Below, piece by piece: positions 7,470 to 14,122 of a stretch of 21,179 nt of DNA; within the stretch, counting starts at the first letter, position 1; each line of letters opens with the position of its first letter. The translations under genes and the position numbers were made by a program. Source of the stretch: JBEIUL01 sp044356865 (lineage in GTDB: Bacteria > Planctomycetota > Phycisphaerae > Phycisphaerales > SM1A02). The stretch lies in NCBI GenBank assembly GCA_044356865.1, contig JBIKVN010000024.1, positions 1 through 21,179 on the forward strand. Reading direction: 5' to 3'. Under the pieces are notes generated by a model, which saw nothing but the letters and a program-made list of their open reading frames with translations, did no database searches and had not been told where the DNA came from.

Positions 7470-8318
7470 CTATTGCACCTGCAGCGCCTCCCGCAAGCTC
7501 TCCACCCCCGGCGCACTTCCTCGCGCGACGCCGGGCGCCGTCGCCTCCAGTTTCGTATCCGCGTCGCGGATCGCGGCCGCGACGAGCGGATGCGTGTCGT
7601 CAAAGCCGCTCATGCGGGCGCTCGCGAGAAAGCCAAGCAGCGACAGCGTTACCGTGTACGCCGCCGTCCAGTCGACGGTCACCACGTCCGCTGGACGGCA
7701 GCGAAGGATTTCGCACCAGGGCGCGGGTAGCAGCAGCAGGCAATGCCCGTGGCGGATGCGGACGACTCCTGCCCGTTCCCAGCCCGTCGCCGCTTCCGAC
7801 ACGCTGCGGTAGGCATAGCTTGTCGACTGGGCGACGTCGCGAAGCCGCACGCCGCGCGGGCTGCCGATGAGTTGCACGATGAGAAACGAGCGGCAGTCGT
7901 TGCCGAGCACGTCGCGCGAGCGAAGCAGCAGGGTCGCAGCGCCGGAAACCGCCTCGCCGGACGCCTTGGCATCGCGACCGGGATCGGGCGGGCCCTGGCG
8001 GTCGAGGCGGTCCCAGAGGCCAACGCGAGGATCATCCTTGGCGGAAGCCGCGAACTTGTTCAGCCGCTGGCGGTTCAGCCGTCCTCGGTTCGCGCGGAGC
8101 CAGGCGTGAAGGCCCTCGCGCAGCCGCGGCTGCGACGGTACCCATTCGAGCGTGCACCAGACCAATGCTTCCGGATCGATGACCTCGAGGGGGGCGCTGC
8201 CGAGCGTCGCCGCACGCGATGGCTGCAGCGGAAGGCCAAACGCCCGCCACTGCGCGTGCAGGACGTCGAGCAAGGTCTCGCGAAGGCGTTCTTCACAAGT
8301 AGTAGGCGAGGTCGTCAT
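7470..8318 (-). CDS. Winged-helix protein paired with the nucleotidyltransferase; putative antitoxin or regulator
   Basis: A 282-residue protein with no family name I can assign firmly. Residues of about 143-198 (FLIVQLIGSPRGVRLRDVAQ onward to VVRIRHGHCLLL) read as a winged helix-turn-helix: a recognition-helix segment followed by a Val/Arg beta wing. The N-terminal 120 residues are Arg/Leu-rich and helical. The C-terminal part includes a hydrophobic stretch (AAYTVTLSLLGFLASAR, about 219-235) and a segment of alternating Asp/Ala/Leu. It starts inside the end of the upstream nucleotidyltransferase gene (26-nt overlap), so the two are translated together. In AbiE-type type IV toxin-antitoxin pairs a winged-helix antitoxin partners an AbiEii nucleotidyltransferase. 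By analogy this could be the antitoxin/autorepressor, but the gene order is reversed and homology is not shown. Confidence 0.75.
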   Translation of the reverse strand: MTTSPTTCEERLRETLLDVLHAQWRAFGLPLQPSRAATLGSAPLEVIDPEALVWCTLEWVPSQPRLREGLHAWLRANRGRLNRQRLNKFAASAKDDPRVGLWDRLDRQGPPDPGRDAKASGEAVSGAATLLLRSRDVLGNDCRSFLIVQLIGSPRGVRLRDVAQSTSYAYRSVSEAATGWERAGVVRIRHGHCLLLLPAPWCEILRCRPADVVTVDWTAAYTVTLSLLGFLASARMSGFDDTHPLVAAAIRDADTKLEATAPGVARGSAPGVESLREALQVQ

Positions 8319-8907
8319 GGCCGAGGTCCTCGATGATCCGCTTGAGGGCGGGACGAAGGCGATGCTGCGGATCGGGCATGCGAATGGCCCACGCGAGCGC
8401 GAACTCGAGATCGACGGCGGTGGGCTTGAGTTGGATGAGGTCGTCGAGGTGGATCTCCTGCCGGCCGCCCAGGTCGTCGGACGCTGCGTAGAGCTTGAGC
8501 GCGATCAGGTCGAGACGACCAAGCAGGTGCAGGGCGAGCCGAGGTCCGATGCGGAACGTCACCAGTCGCGAGTCAAAGCCGTCCGGCAGGCCTTCGGACA
8601 CGATCTGCTGCGGACCGAGGTTCACCCACGCGGGGAGAGTCCCGCCGAGTTCCGGATGGGCCGCGGCGACTCGATCGATCGCCCGTCGCACCGCCGGCGG
8701 AAAGGTCCCGATCGCGATGGCTTCCAGCGTCGTGGCCTCCCACTCGGCGAGCACATCAACATCTCGAGTGGTCCGGACGGTGAGATTCTGGAGGGCCAAG
8801 GCGGTCCCACCGCAGACGATCCACTCGACGGGCGGGGCGTCCTCGAGGACGAGCGCGTCGTGCAGTTCGCGCAGAAGCGTGGGGAGGTCGTTCAGGTGGC
8901 TGTCCAT
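8293..8907 (-). CDS. AbiEii/DUF6036-type nucleotidyltransferase, putative toxin
   Basis: A 204-residue protein with a minimal nucleotidyltransferase fold. CGGTALALQ holds G33 and G34, and the metal-binding pair D49/D51 lies in RTTRDVDVL. A later segment, RLDLIALKLYAASD, is the helix bearing the conserved Lys seen in AbiEii and DUF6036 proteins, followed by the HLDDLIQL motif. These families transfer nucleotides to tRNA or protein targets and are toxins in type IV-like toxin-antitoxin/abortive-infection pairs (family knowledge). Activity here is inferred. It is first in a two-gene operon, overlapping the winged-helix gene by 26 nt. A consensus promoter lies 47 nt upstream. There is no Shine-Dalgarno before the ATG; the region is pyrimidine-rich on the coding strand. 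The AT-richer upstream DNA hints at acquisition by transfer. Confidence 0.82.
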   Translation of the reverse strand: MDSHLNDLPTLLRELHDALVLEDAPPVEWIVCGGTALALQNLTVRTTRDVDVLAEWEATTLEAIAIGTFPPAVRRAIDRVAAAHPELGGTLPAWVNLGPQQIVSEGLPDGFDSRLVTFRIGPRLALHLLGRLDLIALKLYAASDDLGGRQEIHLDDLIQLKPTAVDLEFALAWAIRMPDPQHRLRPALKRIIEDLGHDDLAYYL

Positions 8908-8953
8908 GGGAGAAGCACGAAGAAGAAGAGCGGTTCAAGCGCCGTGTTTAAGC

Positions 8954-8981
8954 ATTATAGCCGCTATTTCCAAGCAGACAA
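8954..8981 (-). promoter_or_regulatory. Consensus sigma-70 promoter of the nucleotidyltransferase module, with an overlapping palindrome
   Basis: On the minus strand TTGTCT (8981-8976) and TATAAT (8959-8954) are spaced by 16 nt, the closest match to the consensus in the window. The predicted start near 8947 gives a 40-nt leader. An 11-bp palindrome ATAGC-C-GCTAT (8957-8967) overlaps the -10, and a wider inverted repeat AGCGGTT/AACCGCT (8929-8935 and 8981-8987) brackets the promoter. Both suit autorepression. The DNA at about 8930-9060 is much AT-richer than its surroundings and holds no gene on either strand that I trust. Confidence 0.75.
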
Positions 8982-9176
8982 ACCGCTGTATCGGCGAATA
9001 CTGCCCATGAAGCCGAGCAATCGCAAGGTGACCTCGAAGTCTCAATTCCGATAATCAAGAGGCCCCCGGTGGCCGACCGTCCACTCCGCATCAGTTCCGG
9101 CGATGGGGCCGAACCTCGTCGCGGATGGGTGCGAGCGTTGGCCGACGCCTGAAGAACACCGACCCGTGCCGCCGCG

Positions 9177-9902
9177 CTACGCCATCGAGCGGAGCGCCAA
9201 GATCACCAGGATCGGCACCATTCCGGCGCAGCAGATCGCCGCACCGCCGAAGAGGATCGCGACGCTGGCGAGGCCGGCGGTCCACCACGAGCGGGCGACG
9301 AGGTTTCGCAGGATCAACGCCAGGTAGATGATCCCCACGCCGTAGAAGACGCTGCTCGATACGAGGCCTCCCGTCTTCAGCACCGAGTCGAGGGGCATGA
9401 ACAGCGACGACCCCAGCGTCAGATGGCCGGTGCAGTAGAGGCTGGCGGTGAGATGCTCGGCATAGCCGAGGCCGCTGCGAAAGAAGATCGCCCACGCGAG
9501 CAGCGCGAACACCGGGGCGTGGAGCACGCCGAGGAGCTGCCCGAATCGCTGCGAGGCGTCGAGCAGGGCCTTCTGCAGGGCGGCGTCGTCGGCGTCGACC
9601 GGCGCCGCGAACATGGGCGGAAGCACCGAGAACATCAGGAAGATCGTCATCGCCATGATGGTCAGCGAGTACCGCACCGGTCCGATGTAGACCACGCGAT
9701 GGCCGTCGAGGTAGTCGCGAATCATGCCGCCCGGCCGTCGCGTGAGCTCGACGATGGTCCGCAGCCAGCCGCGGCTGAGGTGCAGTTCCGATTGCAACGC
9801 CTCGCGCACCTCGCGGCCGGTGATGCGGCCGGAAGATGCCTTCTGTCCGCAGCTGCCGCAATAGGGGGTCTCGAACGGTTGGCCGCAGTTGAGGCACTTC
9901 AT
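9177..9902 (-). CDS. DUF3667-type zinc-ribbon membrane protein
   Basis: A 241-residue protein starting with a Cys4 zinc ribbon (C3/C6 and C15/C18, in CLNCG and YCGSCGQ). A conserved segment follows with a helical stretch, IRDYLDGHRVVYIGPVRYSL, typical of DUF3667. Next come four or five hydrophobic segments: about 76-99 (LTIMAMTIFLMFSVLPPMF), 122-141 (LGVLHAPVFALLAWAIFF), a weaker one at about 155-170, 180-200, and 208-240. It should be an inner-membrane protein with the ribbon in the cytoplasm. Its function is unknown; DUF3667 proteins are common in Bacteroidetes and planctomycetes. It is divergent from the dockerin-tailed protein gene. The -10 lies only 11 nt from the ATG, predicting a leader of about 4-5 nt and no Shine-Dalgarno. 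Confidence 0.85.
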   Translation of the reverse strand: MKCLNCGQPFETPYCGSCGQKASSGRITGREVREALQSELHLSRGWLRTIVELTRRPGGMIRDYLDGHRVVYIGPVRYSLTIMAMTIFLMFSVLPPMFAAPVDADDAALQKALLDASQRFGQLLGVLHAPVFALLAWAIFFRSGLGYAEHLTASLYCTGHLTLGSSLFMPLDSVLKTGGLVSSSVFYGVGIIYLALILRNLVARSWWTAGLASVAILFGGAAICCAGMVPILVILALRSMA

Positions 9903-9913
9903 GGACGGGCCGA

Positions 9914-9942
9914 AAGGTATGGTCGTCTTGACCGATGCTCAA
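9914..9942 (-). promoter_or_regulatory. Promoter of the DUF3667 gene, near-leaderless
   Basis: On the minus strand TTGAGC (9942-9937) and TACCTT (9919-9914) have an ideal 17-nt spacer. Transcription would start near 9907, about 5 nt before the ATG at 9902. The good -35 supports TACCTT as a genuine -10 sequence in this organism. Confidence 0.6.
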
Positions 9943-9991
9943 GCGACGCGGCGCTCGCCGTTACCGGCCTTCGGACGCAGCCGGATTTCGC

Positions 9992-10019
9992 TTGAGTCAA
10001 GCCGATCCTCGTCCATAAT
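9992..10019 (+). promoter_or_regulatory. Promoter of the dockerin-tailed protein gene, leaderless
   Basis: TTGAGT (9992-9997) and CATAAT (10014-10019) are spaced by 16 nt. Six bases separate the -10 from the GTG start at 10026, so transcription would begin at or next to the start codon. The -35 lies 50 nt from the -35 of the divergent DUF3667 promoter. Confidence 0.6.
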
Positions 10020-10025
10020 CGGGGG

Positions 10026-10946
10026 GTGCCTCGCCGCGCCCCCATCGTTCCACTCGTCCTCTCGATGTTCGTGCCGGGCGTCCACGCGGCGGACATCTAC
10101 GCCACGAACTTCGACAACTACGCCACCGGCACCCTTTCGGGCCAGCTGGCGTGGATCGGCACCGGCGGCACGTGGGCGGTGAGCGGCGTGGTGAACGCGC
10201 CGCAGCTCCCTGCGAACGTCCTTGGCCCGGGCGTCTCGGGCGGCGTCAATCCCTACGGCGGCAAGGGCCGCATGGTCCGGCTCTGCACCGAGCGGTTCAA
10301 CGCGGGGCGCACCAAGGCGTGGCTCGATCTCGCGAACAGCGGACGCTGGGCCGCCGCGAGCGGAACCGCCAGACGCGTGCTGGAGACCCGCGTCAAGATC
10401 AACGTCCCGGCGGGCCAGTCGCTGCCGGCGGCGTTCGGGATCATGATCTCCCGCGATCCGATCGTGATTTCCGGCGGCTTCGTCGTCTCGGCCCAGGACG
10501 GCGCGATCTCGCTGCTCGACGGCGGACACGCGGCGGGCAACCGCATCGCGACCGGCGTCTCGGCCCCGCTGAACGCGTGGAACGACTTCACCTATCGCTG
10601 GAACGTCGACACCGGAGAGGGCACGCTGCTCATGAACGGCGTCGAGATCGGCAACCAGGTCACGGCCGCGACCGGATCGGTCTACGCGTCGAATCTCGTC
10701 GCCGCGACGGACGCCGCCCCGGGTCTCCTCAACGCGTTCGGCTGTTTCGATGACTTCGGCCTCGCGGCGGTCGCTTCGACGGTCGCATGTCCGGGCGACT
10801 TCGACGGGAACGGCACGCGTGATGCGGCGGACCTTGCGGCCCTGCTCGGCGCGTGGAGCACGCCCGCGGCGGATCTCGACGGTGACGGCACGACCGGGGC
10901 GGCCGACCTCGCGGTGCTGCTCGCGGCGTGGGGATCGTGTCGTTGA
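10026..10946 (+). CDS. Secreted protein with C-terminal dockerin-like Ca-binding repeats
   Basis: A 306-residue exported protein. The GTG start at 10026 is the only start that gives a full signal peptide: Arg-rich n-region, hydrophobic core PIVPLVLSMFVPG, cleavage near VHAA at about residue 21. An in-frame stop lies upstream at 9993, and the next ATG (10065) would remove the signal. The middle (about 25-250) is beta-rich with Gly/Asn/Thr turns, resembling a concanavalin/LamG-type lectin-like domain (NDFTYRWNVDTGEGTLLMNG); ligand unknown. Residues 255-306 contain two EF-hand-like loops, DFDGNGTRDAAD and DLDGDGTTGAAD, each followed by the AALLGAW/AVLLAAW helix and bracketed by C255 and C305. 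This tail is a hallmark of Phycisphaerae secreted proteins and probably serves in export or surface sorting or Ca-dependent stability (inference). Confidence 0.88.
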   Translation: MPRRAPIVPLVLSMFVPGVHAADIYATNFDNYATGTLSGQLAWIGTGGTWAVSGVVNAPQLPANVLGPGVSGGVNPYGGKGRMVRLCTERFNAGRTKAWLDLANSGRWAAASGTARRVLETRVKINVPAGQSLPAAFGIMISRDPIVISGGFVVSAQDGAISLLDGGHAAGNRIATGVSAPLNAWNDFTYRWNVDTGEGTLLMNGVEIGNQVTAATGSVYASNLVAATDAAPGLLNAFGCFDDFGLAAVASTVACPGDFDGNGTRDAADLAALLGAWSTPAADLDGDGTTGAADLAVLLAAWGSCR

Positions 10947-10977
10947 ACCGCGGCAGTCCCGGCACCGACGCGACCGA

Positions 10978-12255
10978 TCAACGGCCCGCAGGCCCGCGCC
11001 ACGGCTCGACCGGCTTGCGCTTCCGCAGGCCCTTCGTGAAGATCCGTCGCCAGGTGCCGAAGATCGATTGCACTTTCGCCTTGAACGACAGCTCCGAACG
11101 CCAGAAGCGGAACATGGGCAGGCCCCGGTGCACGGGGGCCGCCACGCCGAGGGTCCGGAGCGCGATCGTCCGCCCCCAGACGCTTCCGCGGGCCGCGATC
11201 AACCAACGCTGGGCCCGCGGCAGGCAGTCGGGCGCGACCTCCTCGAGATGGAGGTAGCCGTCGCGGACCGCCGCCTCGAGGCGGGCGAGCCCGACCGGGG
11301 TCCGCGCGAGCACCAGCGAACGGCCGACCTCGTTGCCGTCCTTGGGCGGCGAATGCCACGGGTCGCCGACGGCGATGTCGGCGAACTCGCCGGTGTGGTC
11401 GACGCAGAGGTTGCAGCGCCACTGCTTGTGCGGCACGAGCACCTCGCCCCAGGCCTGGTCGTAGGTGAGCGAACCTTCGCCTTCCTTGCCGGACGGGTCG
11501 ATCCAGCGGGCGCGGGCCCGGCCCGGCCAGCCCTCGCCGCGATAGTGCAGCGAGAGCAGCTGCGATCCGGTCGGCATCCCCATCGCGGCGAGCATGGCCT
11601 CCGAGCCTTCGGTTCCCGGGGTTCCCGCGCAGAAGAACGCGACGACCACGTCGAGTTTCGCGTCGAGCTCGGGCCGGAGGCGACGGGTCCGCTGCACCGC
11701 GAGCACGTCACAGGGCTTGCCGACGAAGAGGCAGGAGCCCGGCGCCTCCATGATGCGGTCGAGCCCGTCGCACGGGCTTGCGGGCGCGTATCGCGAGCCG
11801 GCCCGAGCCTCGATGTCGGCGCGCGATCGGCTGAGGTAGGTCGTGTTGAGCAGCGGCTCGCCTTCGCGGAACCCCGCGTGCAGCACGCCGTGGACGTTCA
11901 TCCGTTCGAGGGCGTGCAGGCCAAGGGCGGTCGCGACCCCGCCGCTCGAGCCACGCCAGCGGACGGCCTTGTCGGTCGCCCAGCCCTCGTAGAGCTTCAG
12001 CACCGGACCGAACGCGTCGCGGAGCGAAGGGATCGTCGCGGGATCGAGCGGCCCGTCGCGGGTGACCGAGGCGCCCGGGCATACCTTTGCCGCATCGCCG
12101 AGGACCGGCTCGTCGCCGCGGACCAGCGGACGCCGACCCGAACGCTTGGCGTCGATCATCGTGATGCGATCGGGGGCGAGCACGGCGCACGCGCCGCAGC
12201 CGCAGCACAGCCCGCGTTCCGCGACGGATCGGATGTCGAGGACCGGGAGCTGCAC
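10978..12255 (-). CDS. Coenzyme F420 hydrogenase/dehydrogenase beta-subunit-like iron-sulfur flavoprotein
   Basis: A 425-residue protein of the FrhB/FdhB family. The N-terminal cluster motif is GLCCGCGACAVLAPDRI: three Cys in CxxCGxC spacing, but the usual CP that completes a 4Fe-4S set is AP here. A separate VCPG lies at about residues 58-61. The SSGGVATAL segment and the CNLCVDHTGEFADIAVGDPW motif near residues 280-300 are strongly diagnostic of the family. Related proteins reduce F420, chlorophyll derivatives or sugar-linked substrates, and a set of them accompanies polysaccharide pyruvyl transferases in surface polysaccharide loci. That is the context here: the start lies 7 nt after the pyruvyl transferase stop, so the two are cotranscribed. 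GTG (12255) is the start used. The physiological electron donor and substrate are unknown. Confidence 0.87.
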   Translation of the reverse strand: MQLPVLDIRSVAERGLCCGCGACAVLAPDRITMIDAKRSGRRPLVRGDEPVLGDAAKVCPGASVTRDGPLDPATIPSLRDAFGPVLKLYEGWATDKAVRWRGSSGGVATALGLHALERMNVHGVLHAGFREGEPLLNTTYLSRSRADIEARAGSRYAPASPCDGLDRIMEAPGSCLFVGKPCDVLAVQRTRRLRPELDAKLDVVVAFFCAGTPGTEGSEAMLAAMGMPTGSQLLSLHYRGEGWPGRARARWIDPSGKEGEGSLTYDQAWGEVLVPHKQWRCNLCVDHTGEFADIAVGDPWHSPPKDGNEVGRSLVLARTPVGLARLEAAVRDGYLHLEEVAPDCLPRAQRWLIAARGSVWGRTIALRTLGVAAPVHRGLPMFRFWRSELSFKAKVQSIFGTWRRIFTKGLRKRKPVEPWRGPAGR

Positions 12256-12262
12256 CCGCCCG

Positions 12263-13492
12263 TCATCGGCCAGCGGGGGGGAGCGACTTGACCACCGCGT
12301 CGAACATCGTCTCGACCGAGGCGATGGCTTTCGGCACGCTCTGGACGAGCGTCGCCCGGAGCTCGTCCCGGCGGCGGTACCACTCCACGGTGCGGGTCGC
12401 GATCTCGCCGGGCCGGGCCGTTCTCAATTCGATGACGGCATCGCCGGCCCCGACCGTCTCGAACACCGGCCCCGTCTTCAGGCTATACGCGAGACCGACC
12501 GCCGGCGTCCTCGAGCTGAGGGCCGCGATGCAGGCGTGCATGCGGATCCCCACGAAGAACGAGCATCGGGCGATTCGCGACTTGGCCTCAACCGCGGACT
12601 TGGGCGAGAAGACCGGCAGCACCTCGATCCCTCGGGCGATCAGGCGGTCCCGGATCTCGCGCTGCGCTTCGGCATCGCTGTCGCGGTCGCCCGGCGCTCC
12701 GTGGACATGGACGACCGGGAGCAGTGGACGGCCTCCCGACTCGGCCGAAAGCGCCACCAGCATGGACTCGAACTCGCTCGCGGTGTCGAGCGAGATGCCG
12801 AACGAACCGTGGGCCGGACCGCGGGAGACCAGTCCGCTGAGGTTGAACCCGATCGGACCGTCGTCGCGCGGGAGCGAGGCGTCCGGCACGTCGTAGGGCA
12901 GCGTGAAGGCGACATCCGCCGAAAGTCCCGCGTCGGGCCGTATGCCGAGCAACAGCTCGTGGCTCTTCCGGTCGCGAGCCCACGCTTGGGAGGCTCCTCG
13001 CACCAGCCTCTCCATCGTGGCCCGCGACTCCGGATCGTCGTAGGGCCCGAAGGTCTGGGGCATGAGAATGAGCGGCGCGCCGACCCGAAGCGCCAGTTCC
13101 TTGGTCGCGGACATGGCCGCGAATCGTCGCGGGCCGTAGATCGTCGCGAAACTGTCGCCGCCGGAGACATCGAGCGACGCGGCGCCCCGCATCAGGCGAG
13201 AGAGCGGATCAAGCCAACCCAAGCCGCAGCGGCCGAGGACCAGCGACCGTCGGATGTTGCCGGGTGCCCAAGGCTTCTTGGAGTAGACGGCCGGGAATCC
13301 GACGAACTGCACCCCGCCGATCGTCTCCTCCGTCGGTGCGGACAGCCGATCGCAGCCCAAGTACGGCGTGCAACCGCGACGACCGAGCCCGGAGGCGATG
13401 GACAGGCCCAGCGCCTGGACCCCGAGATTGAGCGAGTAGGGATCTCCCCAGAGGATGGGGACGCGCGGTCGTTGCGCCTCACTGGTCGACAT
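12263..13492 (-). CDS. Polysaccharide pyruvyl transferase family protein
   Basis: A 409-residue protein of the CsaB/WcaK-like family, which transfers pyruvate from phosphoenolpyruvate to sugars of cell-surface polymers as ketals. Characteristic segments are the N-terminal PILWGDPYSLNLGVQALGLS, the Gly-Asp motif DVSGGDSFATIYG, LILMPQTFGPY, and the C-terminal FVGIRMHACIAALSSRTPAV with the R-x-H motif followed by LAYSLKTGPVFETVG. The frame is open to 13618, but ATG 13492 is preferred. The extra 42 residues are Arg/Ser-rich, overlap the response regulator gene, and have no family similarity. A -10-like TATTCT lies 7 nt before this ATG. No glycosyltransferases are near, so the acceptor is unknown. 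It leads the two-gene unit with the FrhB-like protein. Confidence 0.9.
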   Translation of the reverse strand: MSTSEAQRPRVPILWGDPYSLNLGVQALGLSIASGLGRRGCTPYLGCDRLSAPTEETIGGVQFVGFPAVYSKKPWAPGNIRRSLVLGRCGLGWLDPLSRLMRGAASLDVSGGDSFATIYGPRRFAAMSATKELALRVGAPLILMPQTFGPYDDPESRATMERLVRGASQAWARDRKSHELLLGIRPDAGLSADVAFTLPYDVPDASLPRDDGPIGFNLSGLVSRGPAHGSFGISLDTASEFESMLVALSAESGGRPLLPVVHVHGAPGDRDSDAEAQREIRDRLIARGIEVLPVFSPKSAVEAKSRIARCSFFVGIRMHACIAALSSRTPAVGLAYSLKTGPVFETVGAGDAVIELRTARPGEIATRTVEWYRRRDELRATLVQSVPKAIASVETMFDAVVKSLPPAGR

Positions 13493-13499
13493 GTGGGGC

Positions 13500-13505
13500 A
13501 GAATA
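13500..13505 (-). promoter_or_regulatory. Candidate -10 of the pyruvyl transferase gene, leaderless
   Basis: TATTCT on the minus strand, then 7 nt, then the ATG at 13492. No Shine-Dalgarno and no good -35 is seen. It is supported mainly by the same geometry at other starts in this window. Confidence 0.35.
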
Positions 13506-13562
13506 CCCGCGAAGCACGCGCCGCGCGGCGATCGGAACGAACGGAGGCGCCGTTCGCTCGTC

Positions 13563-14009
13563 TCACTCGGCCGTCGACCCGAGCGGCCCGCGCTCGAGCG
13601 GCCGCACTCGCGCCGCAAGGTGGATCACCTTGGCCACGAACTCCGACGGCCGGAACGGCTTCTGCATGAATCGGTCCTCATCGTCGCCGAACCGATGGCG
13701 GAGATCCTCGGGGGACGCGAGCCCGGACATGAAGAGCACCTCGAGGCCAGGATGCGTCTCCTGCAAGCGCTCGGCCAGTTCCGAACCGCACATTCCCGGG
13801 AGTCCGACATCCGTCACGAGGACAGCGATCCTCGGCACGGTGCGGGCGGCGGCGAGGGCCTCGGCCGGGTCGCTGCAGGCGAGCAGGCCGAATCCCGCGG
13901 TATCGAGCACCTGCGAAAGTAAGGTACGGACCCGGAGGTCGTCCTCGACGAGGAGGATGACGGGAGACGGAGGCGCGGTTTGCGTCGGCTGGAGGTGTTC
14001 GACACTCAT
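13563..14009 (-). CDS. Single-domain response regulator (CheY-like receiver)
   Basis: A 148-residue receiver domain with no output domain. Acidic pocket E22/D23/D24 (ILLVEDD), phosphoacceptor D67 (VTDVGLPG), switch S95 (FMSGLAS) and the conserved K117 (MQKPF) are all present, so it should be phosphorylatable. Such regulators act by protein contact, for example in phosphorelays or motility. The frame stays open to an ATG at 14057 (164 residues), but ATG 14009 is preferred. The extra 16 residues are not conserved-looking, and a TACCGT hexamer sits 7 nt upstream of 14009. No histidine kinase is adjacent. It lies 70 nt upstream of the pyruvyl transferase in the same direction, possibly but not necessarily cotranscribed. 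The C-terminal tail (about 130-148) is short and disordered. Confidence 0.9.
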   Translation of the reverse strand: MSVEHLQPTQTAPPSPVILLVEDDLRVRTLLSQVLDTAGFGLLACSDPAEALAAARTVPRIAVLVTDVGLPGMCGSELAERLQETHPGLEVLFMSGLASPEDLRHRFGDDEDRFMQKPFRPSEFVAKVIHLAARVRPLERGPLGSTAE

Positions 14010-14016
14010 GGTCTCG

Positions 14017-14022
14017 ACGGTA
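14017..14022 (-). promoter_or_regulatory. Candidate -10 of the response regulator gene, leaderless
   Basis: TACCGT on the minus strand followed by 7 nt and the ATG at 14009. It belongs to the TACCnT group of this window. A -35 is not evident. Confidence 0.35.
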
Positions 14023-14110
14023 CGGGCCGGTCCCTCCGTCCTGAGGTGGGAGGGCACCCGCTTCGGTCCATCGCCGCTCCGGCCTTCCGGGGCGGACTCC
14101 CCGGGGCCGC

Positions 14111-14116
14111 TACCTT
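14111..14116 (+). promoter_or_regulatory. Candidate -10 of the MBL-fold lipoprotein gene, leaderless
   Basis: TACCTT in the context ccgcTACCTTtccggc, with exactly 6 nt before the ATG at 14123. It is identical to the -10 at 9914-9919 and 7077-7082. No clear -35 is found. Confidence 0.4.
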
Positions 14117-14122
14117 TCCGGC

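Noticed and set aside
9007..9054. Short 15-codon open frame starting ATGAAGCCG in the AT-rich stretch
   Set aside because: Too short, no Shine-Dalgarno, no recognisable feature, and it lies behind the minus-strand promoter.
7151..9060. Integration of a mobile island at tRNA-Ala
   Set aside because: No integrase and no direct repeat of the tRNA 3' end was found. Only proximity and the AT-richer stretch near 8930-9060 hint at it.
13493..13618. N-terminal extension of the pyruvyl transferase (42 extra residues)
   Set aside because: The extension overlaps the response regulator gene, looks non-coding in composition, and ATG 13492 has a -10-like box 7 nt upstream.
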